64,000 nucleotides of DNA, taken from positions 330,505 through 394,504 of the forward strand of contig NW_013657679.1 in assembly GCF_000142905.1 (NCBI RefSeq), written 5' to 3'. The notes under the pieces are model-generated. The model was not told the origin of the DNA. It made no database searches and saw only the letters and a program-made list of their open reading frames with translations. Made by a program: the position numbers and the translations under genes. Position 1 is the first letter of the stretch. Every line of letters starts with the position of its first letter. Positions 12,001 to 22,354 of the stretch are shown here, in pieces. The stretch is from Thecamonas trahens ATCC 50062. Taxonomy: Eukaryota > Apusozoa > Apusomonadida > Apusomonadidae.

Positions 12001-15000
12001 GAGACTCCTCGAGCGCCGCCTCGAGCTCCATGATCCGCCGCATGTCGGTCGTCCGCGCTGACGTCAGCTCGCGCACCTCGCTCTGCAGGCCGGCGTAAGC
12101 CTCGTTGAGGTCATCGAGCTGCTCCGAAAGAATCGTGTTGCGCTCTTCTGTCGACACCAGCTTGGTCAGCGCCGTCGCGCCAGCCGAGTCGCGGGTGCGA
12201 CTCTCGCGAACAGCAGCCACTCCGCCCAGCTCGGTAATCTGCTCCCGCAGCGCCTGGTTGTCTAGCTGCAGCTGTTCGGCCTCGACCTGATACTTGATGA
12301 CCTGCGACTCGACATCGCCCTCGACATCCTGAGCCATGCCGTAGTCACGCCGCAACTCATCCACAAGCTGAACTAGTGCCTCCTTGTCTGCAAGGACAGC
12401 CTCGACATCGTCTTGAAGGCCCTCGATCTTGGCAAGCAGCGCCGCCTTTTCCGCAGCTTCTGCTGTCAACATCCGCTCGGCATCAAGCGCAGCCTGGTTT
12501 GCGCTCTCCAGCTCCGTCTCCAACACACGAATGGTCTGCTGCAGAGCCTCGAGCTCGCTCGACGCGACACTCTCTCCTGATCCACTTGGCCCGTCGTGGC
12601 TAGCCCCGGCGACAACGTTGCGCACCTCATCTGCGCTAGCAAGCAGCGAGACCCGCTCCACTGGCCGCATCTCCCGTACAGCTGCAAGCTTGGCCACCAC
12701 GGCAGCCTTGGACTCGTCGCTAAGCGTCGAGGTCGCAACCTGCATTTCGAGCTCTTGCACCTTGCTGAACAACGCGTTCTCGTCGCGAGCAAGCTCTCGC
12801 CACTCGCGGTCCATCTCGCTCAAGCGAACCTTGGTCTCGTTGAGGTCGGCGCCAAGCTGCTCCTTCGAAATGTGCAGCGTGGCATTCGCCGCTGATGCAG
12901 CCGCGAGTTCAGTCGCCAGATCTGCGTTGTCTGCTTGCGCTTCCGCCAGCTGCTCCGCCAGCGCCTGCAGCTCTGCCACGAGCGCCATTTTCTCCGGGTC
13001 AAATCCTGTCAACGAAGTCGACAGCGAGCTCGAGTCCGGCGTTCCATCCTGCTCAAGCTCGACCAGCCGACGCACTCCAACCGCTTCGCCCGCAACTTCG
13101 CGCTCGATCTTTGCCCGCTCCATCGCCACAACCTGCGGCGACGCAAAGCCAGACAAAGAGTTCAGCTCGGCTGAATGCAGCACAAGCTCTTGAACGATGG
13201 CGTCCTGCCCCGAGACGACATCGCGCACAGCGTGGCTGGACTCGCGCGATGCAAGTGGGCCGTGTTCAGACCGCAACGCCTTGCCCACCGCAACAGGCAA
13301 GCCCACAGCAGGCGCGAGCCCAGGCGTCGTCAGCATCCGCCGCAGCGAGCTGTTTTCCGCGGCAAGTTCTTCCGCTCGCGACGTCGCCGCAAGCTCATCC
13401 TGCGCCAGCTCGCGCCAGCGGCGCCTCAACTCACCCAGCTCGCCGCGGGTCGACTCGAGCATTGCATCGGCGGCCTGCCGCTCGGCGCGCAAGCCTTCGT
13501 GCTCCTTCACCAGCACCGCGTAGTCCCGCGCCAGCTGTGCGTTGCTCACGACTGCATCGTCCAACTGATCGAGCACCACAGCCAGCCGGGTCTCCAACGC
13601 CTCCACAGAGACGCGCGACAAACCGCAACCTCACGGGCCTCTGACCCAGTATCGGTCTTCGGCACATTGCCTCTGTTCTCCAAGCGGGACAAAATCAGGG
13701 CCTCACGCTGCGCCCGAGACTGTCCTAGCGCTTGGTCCACATACCGGCGCGAGGCGCTCACATCTCCATTGGGGGCGCTCGCGGCCAAATCTGTCGTGAG
13801 AAGCACCTGTTCAAGCTGCATCTCCAGCATGTCACCCCGTGTCCGCTCCTGCAGCACCAGTGCCTGTAGATGCGGCAGTTCATCGATTTCGGTCGGATCC
13901 AGCGCTTCACCACGGATTCGTCCACCCGCGACAGAGGGCACGTGGCGCTCGGTCCCAGCCGTCCGCCGGCCCTGACGCACACGTCCGTCCACCAGTGCGT
14001 TGTACTCGTTTGTCAACCGCACCAGCTCACGGGCGAGAACTCGCTTCTCCTCGTCGTCGCTACCTGAGCTCGACGAACCCGGTGAGTCCGGCGCTGCACC
14101 ACCACTCCGCACCTTGCGCACCAAGTTTGCATTCTCGGCCACAGCCTGCTCCAGTGCGCTCCGCAGCTGCGAGACGGTATCCCACGCCGCAGCCTCACCG
14201 AGCGAGCCTCCACCATGACGCACAGCATCTGTCAGTGCTTCGTTCTGAACAAGTGCCTGCTGGTGAAGCTGCTCCAAACGCTGCATTCGGGCCGCCATAG
14301 CCACAACAACCGTCGGCTCCGGCTCGGCGGCTCCGCCGCTGGCATCTCCGCCGCCACTACCGCGCGAACGCGAAACGTAGTCGACTCCTCCGAGCAGCTC
14401 GACCTGCTCATCGACAAGGGCCGCGCGTGCATCCTGCCGCGACACAAGACTTGTGTCTCCCTCGTAGAGGGTACCCGGCTCATGAACCAGTCGTGCCAGC
14501 TCGGCCAGATCCACCGAGAGGGTCTCCAGCGCCGGAATGACCGACCGTGCGCGCGGATCGGCACCCGGGGGCAAACTACCTTCCAGCTGTGCGGCAGCCG
14601 CGCCAGGCACTGGCGCCACCTCGGCTAGCACCGACTGCAGCGTCGGCACTAGCGCCGCCATGCCCAGCTCGTCCCGCAGAGCGCGCACGTCGTCACGCGT
14701 CCGCCGGAGCGCAGCATGCGAGCCCAGCACCCGTGCTTTTTCGTTCTGCAACCGTGCCTGGAAGCTCGCCAGCTCGTTGCCCATCATCGCAACAAGCACC
14801 CGGCCAATGAGCTCCAACAGCTGGCTGCCGTGCGCTGGTGACGCGACCAGAGTCGCATGCGGCTCAATGACCACCAGCAACCGCGCCAGCTGTGCCTCCA
14901 CGTCATCAAGCGTCGCCAGCGAGCTACGCACCCGCTCGCTCACATTCGACAACGACTCAACCTCGGCGCCGAGCGACTCCCGCTCCGCAGCTTCCATACC

Positions 15001-18000
15001 ACGAACGTGCGCCTCCGACAACTGCCGCTGAACTGCAGCGAGCTGGCTCTCGGCCCGTTGCGCCGTCGAGGTATACGCCAGCCGAGTCGACTGAAGCCAC
15101 TCTTGCACCTGCTCTGCTACCGCGAGAAGCGGCTTGCCGGCATGGAGCTCGTCGTAGAGTTCCGTCGAGACTGGCGCAACCGCATCCAGCTCGCGCATTG
15201 CGGACAGCGCCCGAATCTGCTCACCAGAAATCGCTTCCAGCTGCGCTTCCAGCTCAGCCACCGACCGTGCACCCGGCACAGCATCGCCAAGCAGCCGTGC
15301 AACCTCGGCCCGCAGCTGCTGCAGCTCCTGGCGCTCAGACTCGCCCAGGACCCGACTCACGAGCCCAGCCACAGACACAGCTCGCTCGTCGCTCATCGAC
15401 AAATTCGCCGCGTGAGCATCAGCCTCCACCCGGAGCCGGTCCCGGGTCAACATCGCATTTCGGCGAGTCATTTCCAGCAGCTGCTCTTCCACCTCGGCAA
15501 GCTCGATCTTGAGCTCATCGACCTGGGCCGCAAGATACGCGTGAGGACCGGCGCGCAACAGATCCGCATGCGCTCGCTCAAGCTCCCGCAGCTTGCGCGC
15601 CACGTCGGGTGCTTGCGCTGCCGCCGACACTGTCGGCACCTCCGACGCTGCCAGCAGCTCGGCAGCCGTGCTCGTCTTGACAGCAGCCGGACCCGTCCCA
15701 CTCAACATCTCGCTGACAGCTTCGCCAGTAGTGCCGTCATGGGACTCGGGATGCAGGACACGTGAAACAGCTGCCCGCAGTCGCGCCGCAAGCTCCTGGT
15801 TGTGCATGTCGAGCGAGTCAGCATCGGCCAGCAGAGTGTTGAGCACCCCGCGGAGCTGAGCACTCAGACGCATTTCCTCCTCAAGCGCATTGGCCAGGGC
15901 CTCGGACTGCTGGTGCGCAAGGAGCACGTCCGTCCGCAGGTGCTCCACTTCGGCCAAGAGTTCCTGAGGAATCATCGACTTGGGGTCCTTTTCTGACGTG
16001 GCCACCGAAGACGCTGTCGCCTTGCGCTCCGCCACCATCCGCGCTTTGGCCTCCCGCCGCTTCTCCACCTGAAGCCGCTGGTGCTCCTGCAACAACCGAG
16101 CACCCTCGCCGCCAAGCGACACATTCTGCTGCACCAGCGCCCTAGTCGACGCCGACAGCGCTGCCATCTCTTCGCCAGCCTCAAGAAGTGCCTTCTTCAA
16201 GCCCAGAATCTGCTCCGACGACGCCGCCGCTTCGGCATCCATCGCCTGAACAAGGCTCTGAGCCGCCTCCAAATCAGCCTCGAGAGCACCCATGGATTCA
16301 GCCATGGTCTCCTTGGCTTCACGCGCTTCCGCCGCTTCAATCTGCGCCTCACCCAGCGCAGCCTCGGCCTCGGCAAGATCCATCTCGGCCTGAGTCAGCT
16401 GGTCCTCCAGGAACCGACGCAGCGCGTCGTCCATCGGCCCTGCTGTCTTCCGCTGGTGTTGCACCCGCTCCACGGACACGTACGTCACCGCCGCGTCCGC
16501 CGGATGCGCCACGTTCCCTACAGCCACAGCTCGACCAAACTCATCCACCATGGGCACGTTCGCCTCCGCACGCGACGCCAGCGACCGCTCGGTCACCCTG
16601 CTCGCGAGCTGCGGCTCAGGACCCGCCCTCACCCCGGCAGACTGCGCTACAGCTGGCATGCTTGCTTCACCCGACAGCGCACGATCGACCTGAACAGGAA
16701 CGTTAAGTGCAGCCTCCATCTCGGCCTCCCGCGCCTGGACAGCTGTAAGCCGTGACCGGTACGAGACCAGCCGCGTCTCCAGCTCGGCGTTCTCGGCCGC
16801 AAGCAGCCGCTCACGAGCCATCACTGCCTCCAGCTCAATCTCCAGTGACGCCACCGCGGCTGACGATGGTGCCGCAGACGTCACTGGCGCCGGCGAGCCC
16901 GGCGATCCCACCGAAAACACAGAGTGCGACCGCGAGTCGCCAGACACGTTAGAATGAGGGTCCGAAGAGAGCTCCCGCCGCGCGGGGCTGCCCGCCGTAT
17001 TCACCTTGCTCTCCTCGTCAGTACTTGCCAGAGCCAGCGCAGCCTCAGCGGCTGCCAGCTGCTCCTCGAGACCGACCACCTTGAGCTTCAAGTTGGCCAT
17101 CTCGGTGACTTGCGCCGTCGCTTCGTCCTTGCGCTCGGCCTCCGACGCCATAACATCGTTAAGGACTGCAAGCAGGTGCACGTTCTCGGCTTCAAGCTCG
17201 GTAATCGCAGTCGCCATCCGCTTTGCATCCTCCGCCAGGAACTCCACCTCAGCCTTACTCTCGTTGAGCTCGGTCGAGCCGTCACGAAGCTCCGTCAGCT
17301 CGGCCTGCGCCGTGCTCAGCGCACGATTCAAGTCCAGGACCTTATCTTTGAGTACCGCAACCTCGGCAGTGGCATCCGCGCATCGCGCCCGTGCCTCGGT
17401 TGCACGCTCCTGCTCGGCAGCGAGCGCTTCGGCCATGCCAGCCAGCTCGGCTTCCAGCGTAGTGTTCGTCGCCTGCAGCGTCGCCGCCCGCGACGCAGAC
17501 GCCATCAGCTGGCCCATGCCATCAAGCTGCCCGCGGAGCTCGTCAATTTCCAGTTCGAGCTCAGACTCGCGCGCGTTGGCCTCGCCGAGTGCAGCCTCCA
17601 TCTTAGTAGCCTTGCGCGACAGCGCCGCCGCGTTCTCAGCCCGCGCCTTTAGCGCCGCGCGGAGCTCTGAGTTGTGCCGCCGCACCGCGTCCAGCGCAGC
17701 AGCCGCGGCCACGCGCTCCTCGCGCTCGCGGGCCGCCGCGTGCTCGTCGGCAGCACTCTCACTGGCCCGCTCCTCGCGGTGGCTCTCACCTGGCGTCCGC
17801 GACTCACGCTCCAGCGAGTCGGCCACGACCTGCAGCTGAGCACGAACCGGCGACGACGCGTCGAGATCAGGAGACCGCAGCAAGAACTGTGTCACAGACG
17901 AAAGAATCGCTGCCCGCTCGTCAAGCGCACGCTTCTGCGCCGCCAAATCCGCGTGCCGTCCTCCCACCTGCGACGTGAGCACCACGTTGGTCTCCCGCAG

Positions 18001-21000
18001 CAGCGTCGACGCATGCTCCAAATCCTGCTCCGCATCCACAAGCTGCTGTTCCAGCAGAGCTCGCTGGCTCTCGAGGTTCGTAATTCGCGACTTCAGCTCG
18101 CGCACACCCTTCTCGTCAGATGTGCCAAACGCCGCAAGCTGCGCATGCAGCCCTTCCAGAGTCGTTGCAAACCGCGCCCGGTCTGACGAGAGCTCGGAAA
18201 TGTGACGCTCGAGTGACGACTTTTCGCTCGCCAGTTGGGCCGAGCGCGCCTCAAGCGAGAGCGCATACTGCTCCACAGCCGCAAGGTGGTCCGACACCTC
18301 CTTCACAGCAGCTGCGTACTCGGGAATGAGCGAGGTTACATTCGTCGACGAGAGAATGGAGCGCGCTCGCTCGAGCGACGTGCCGCCCTCTCCGTCGCGC
18401 GCGAGTCCAACCACCCGCGCCGTCCCCGTGGGCGCTCCGCTAGCCTCGGCTGCCGCCCGCGACTGCCGGCCGTCACCACCGTCGCCGACCTGTGCCGGCG
18501 ACGCCAGAGGCGGCGCAGCCACCAGCAGGTTGTACTGCGCAAAGACCTGGTCGAGCTCAGACTCGACACCACGCAACTCGCTGGCATCCTTCTGGATCGT
18601 CGACTTGAGTCGCTCCCGCTCGCGGGAAACGTCCGCGAGCTGCGCCTGCAGCAACGCCTCGTCGGCCTTGTCGGCCTCAGACACCGAGCCATTGAGCCGG
18701 TAGTGCGCCAGGCGCGCCTCCAGCTCTGCCCTGTCGGTTGAAGTAGAAACCAGTCGTGCGTTGAGATCATGCAGTCGCGAGTAAATGGCGTACTTTGGTC
18801 CTGCAGCTGCCGGATCCGCGCTTTGAGGTGCTCTGTCTCTGAGCTGCCAGTCAAGCCACTCCCGCTCGAGCTACTGCTGCCACGGTTGCGGTCACCCGGC
18901 ATGGGCAGTGGCTCGCCGAGAAGGCCCAGAATAGCGTCCAGCGCAGACCGGACCTTGCCGGTACCGCCGTCCAACCGCTGCGAGGCCTCGGCAAACGCAG
19001 CCAGAGCGGCCGACAGTGCCTGGTGATCAGCCTCGGTCTGCCGCTTGGACCGCCGCAGCTCACCGAGCCGCTCACGCACGCTGCGCAGCTGCTCGGCAGC
19101 CTGCTCACGCTCGGCAGCCAGGCTTGCGTGCTGCGCGGCGAGCGACGCCCGCTTGCGGGCCGGCGTCGACGCCTGCGGCATGAGCGCAACGTTGACCTGC
19201 GAAGTCTGCGAGGTCAACTTGTCCAGCCGCGCCGCGAGCTTGGCCTCAGACGCGGCGAGGCTCTCAAACTCGCGCGAGACCTGCGCCGTCGAGTCGGCCA
19301 GCACGTCCAGCAGGAGCAGCGACGAGTTGAGCTTTTCCTGGTGCATGTTGGCGTGTGTCGTCCCGGCCTCACTCCACCACGACCGCACCTGCAGTGGAAG
19401 GTACCCGTCGCGTGGGAGCCGTGCACGCGACGCCACCATGCTAACTAGCGGTGCCAGCAACTTGCTCGTACGCACCCGCAGTTCGGGCGCAAGGCACCCG
19501 CCAGACTCGGCCTCCAACAGGCCTGAAATCGCCTCCACAAGGCTTGCCACAGCTGCAGCATCCTCGACATCGGCCCGGAGTGCTGCCTTGTCCAGCCGCC
19601 CCAAGTCGAGCGTCAGCCCCACAGCAGCCTCCTCGGCAGAGTCGAGTGCAGCCTGGAGCTTGAATGCTGCAAGCAGCGTTGCGCCTGCGCGTGGGTCCGA
19701 CGCGGGCAGCAGCGGCGACGAGCTCACCACCGACGATAGGCCGTCCAGGACCTTGATGGTCGCACCGTGCTTGGCAGCCAGGCCATTCCGAAGCGAGGTC
19801 AGCCGCGCGAGCGCCGCCAGCGTCGCCGACGATGGCTGCGCGAGTTCGCTGCTAACGAAAGCCTCAGCCTGGTCCAGAACCTGGCTCAGTGCCTTTGTGT
19901 TGTCACGTCGCGACCGCAGCGTCGCAACATCTTCGTTCTCGCTGGACGCTCCCAGCGAAACAGCCTCGGCCACCAGTCCATGCATGCCGCGGAGGTAGTC
20001 GGCAAGCGTTTGGTGCTGCGAGCCAAGCTCCATAAAGTGCGGATGCCGCGCCCGCGCATGCTCAGCCGCGGACTCGTTGAGCTCGGCAAGCCGCTCTTGA
20101 AGCTTGACAATGCAGGCGTAGACAACGCCGTCGTCAACCGCGTCAATCGGCGGCAGCGGCTGCGACTTTTCGATGGCCGAGAGGAGGAGTCGCGGCTCCC
20201 ACGCACGGGCAATGTTCTCACCGGGCCGTCCGCCGAGCGGCGTCGCACCGAGCATGGAAACTCGTGACGCCCGTGCCTCCAGCTTGGAGATCGGCGTCGC
20301 AGGCACAGGCCCACTGCCTTCGCTGCTCGACGCCGCAGGCGAACGAGCCGCGCGGTGCGAGCTGTCCAGCAGCTGAGTTTCCAGCTGGGCCTCGCGCGCG
20401 CGCGACGCCGCAAGCTGCGCCGCCAGCGCTTGAACACGCTCTTCAAGCGCCGCCATCCGGTTGCGGGACGCGGCCAGCCGCGCGGCATCACGAGTGTTGG
20501 ACTCGCCGCCTACGCTCGGGCTGGCTGGCGCGGCAGCCTCCTGCCGAGCCGCCGCATACTTGCTCCGCAGCTCGTTGTGCTGGCTCTTCAGTCGGATGAG
20601 GTCCGACCGGAGCCGCTCGACTTCCTCACTCGAGCTGGCAGCAGAGGCTGACTGCGCCCGCACCGCTGACACTGCAGCCTTTTCGGTCGCAACCTCGCGC
20701 TCCAGCTCGGCAATGCGAGACTGCAACGCTGAGTTGGTCTCCTGCAGCGCCGAGAGCACCGCCTCGACTTCGGCAAGCGGCGTGTGCTCCGTGACTCGGA
20801 ACTCGGCCAGCCGCGCGAGGTGCGACGCATTGAGCAGCTTGCGGTTGAGAGCTTGGATCTCGGCCCCCGATGCGCTCCGCGCTGACCGCAGCGCCCGGAC
20901 TCGGGCCCGCTCCTCTGCCAGAGCGTCACGAAGAGCTGCAACCTCATCGGTGAGCTTGGCACGCGCCTCGCGATGCGCTTCGAGCTTGGCCACCAGCGTT

Positions 21001-22127
21001 TCGCGGCCCGACTCGGCAAGGTGTGACTCGAGATGAGCCCGCGCCTCGTCGCGCTGCTGCTGAGCAGTCACCAACTGGGCAGTCACGTCATCGAGATACG
21101 CCTGATACCGCTTGGCGTCGCGCTTGGCCGCCCGTGCAAGCTTGGCATTCTCTTTGGCCAGCTCGTCGCGCTCCTTCGACAGCTTGCGCAGCAGCGCGTT
21201 GAGGCGCTCGCTCTCCGACGAGCTCGACTGGTCACGTCCGCGGCCACGCCCGCGCCCGCGCCCCCGACCCGAGCCGGTGCGCGGCTTACCGCGCCCAAGC
21301 ACGGCTTCGTCGCGTTCTTTGCGTGCGCTGGCAAGCTGCGCTTGCAGCAGCGCGACCTGGTCTTTGAGCTCGTTCGATTCGGTGTGAACCGTGAGAATGT
21401 GCTCGTGCGAAGCCTCCTTCTCCTCCAGCTTTTGCTTCAGCAGCTCGATCGATGCATATAACGTCCGCTCCTTCCGTTGGTGCTTGCGAATGACAGCCGC
21501 GTCGTCGGCGTGGCGGCCCTCGGCCTCACGCAGTCGCTGTATCCGCTCGCGGAGCCGGCCGACCGTCAACTGGCTCTCCTCGAGTCTCCCAGCAAACTCG
21601 GCGCGGGCTGCGTCCTTGGCAGCGGCCATGGTTTCGCTTACCTCGCGGAGAACGAGCGCCGCAAGTGCGTCGAGGTCCCTGGCACCGCTTGCACGTGCCG
21701 CCTGCGTAGCTGCCGCCGCGCTCGCCGACGCTGCCGCCACTTTTTCACGCGCCGCCGTCACCGCTGCCCGAGCCCGGGCATTCTCAGCCTTGAGCCGCTC
21801 CATAGCGGCGTTGGCAGAGTCCTCCTCCTGTCTCAACTGCGTATGGTTCGCCCGGAGCTCAGCCTGCGCCTGCGCCAGCGCATGCTCCAGACGCTCCACC
21901 TCGTTCCCGCGCACGCCTTCGCCGGACTCATCCTGGACCGTTCCAAGCTCCGACGCGAGGGCCCGCTCAAAGTCGTCATGCTGAATCTTGCGCTCCAGCC
22001 CAGTATAGATGGGCGACCTTGCCGGCCGCTTGCTACTCACCCTTCTACCTGTCGGTGTTCTCTGTACCGCCCTGTCTCGTGACTTTGTCCCTGTCGGTCG
22101 ACGTGTCCGCGACGGCGTCCCGGACAT
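80..22127 (-). CDS. Giant coiled-coil protein, about 7,350 residues, left end probably incomplete
   Basis: The protein is almost entirely heptad-repeat coiled coil, rich in Ala, Glu, Leu, Arg and Gln, so a long structural or tethering rod is inferred; I see no motor, kinase or membrane domain and do not recognise a family. The start is the ATG at 22127, followed by a basic Ser/Thr/Arg-rich head. The reading frame is open in three pieces, 22127 to about 18794, then to about 13620, then to 80. Both changes are one-base shifts at AAA/TTT runs (18794-18796, 13620-13622). Adding one base at 18794 keeps the heptad register unbroken, whereas a 68-nt intron (18726-18793, donor GTACGC) would fit the frame but break the register. 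A basic and Tyr/Asp-rich stretch (about residues 3880-4080) and a 21-residue tandem repeat (about 5210-5400) interrupt the rod. The TAG at 80-82 may not be the real end, because an Ala/Glu-rich frame continues to base 1. Confidence 0.8.
5933..6499 (-). repeat. 63-bp coding minisatellite, nine copies
   Basis: Nine head-to-tail copies of a 63-bp unit lie in frame in the giant coiled-coil gene. Each encodes 21 residues around AVLSTSVLDGEDVAPQSET, with Val or Ala substitutions in a few copies and near-identical third positions. The unit is not heptad-like and contains Pro and Gly, so it forms a flexible acidic linker between coiled-coil segments. The very low divergence points to recent expansion or ongoing homogenisation. 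Confidence 0.95.
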
Positions 22128-22160
22128 GGTCAAGCGCGAGAAAGAGAGCGATGGTCCCAG

Positions 22161-22186
22161 TTTTGGCGGCAACGGCCGCGCCAAAA
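22161..22186. promoter_or_regulatory. E2F-like inverted repeat in a divergent promoter
   Basis: TTTTGGCG (22161-22168) and its inverse CGCCAAAA (22179-22186) are separated by 10 bases. The right arm extends to TTTTGGCGC on the minus strand, which fits the E2F/DP consensus TTTSSCGC. The pair lies 34-59 bases upstream of the giant gene's ATG and about 170-190 bases upstream of the MTBP-like gene, in the only spacer between them (22128-22354). A role as an E2F/DREAM site is inferred from motif and position only. A 14-base C run lies at 22205-22218. Confidence 0.5.
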
Positions 22187-22354
22187 ACACGACTGCCCTC
22201 CCCTCCCCCCCCCCCCCCGCCCCTCTTGAACTCAAAGCCAAACGAGGTTTGGACGTGACTCGCCCCCGCCAGTCGCCGTACAACAGCCACCACACTTCAC
22301 ACAAGCTCTCCACAAAAGCTACCCTCACCTACCCGCGCCCGACTCGAACCGACG

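Noticed and set aside
22330-22350. GGTTCGAGTC T-loop-like sequence near the MTBP-like start (minus strand)
   Set aside because: The flanking bases do not pair into a five-base T stem, and no anticodon arm is visible.
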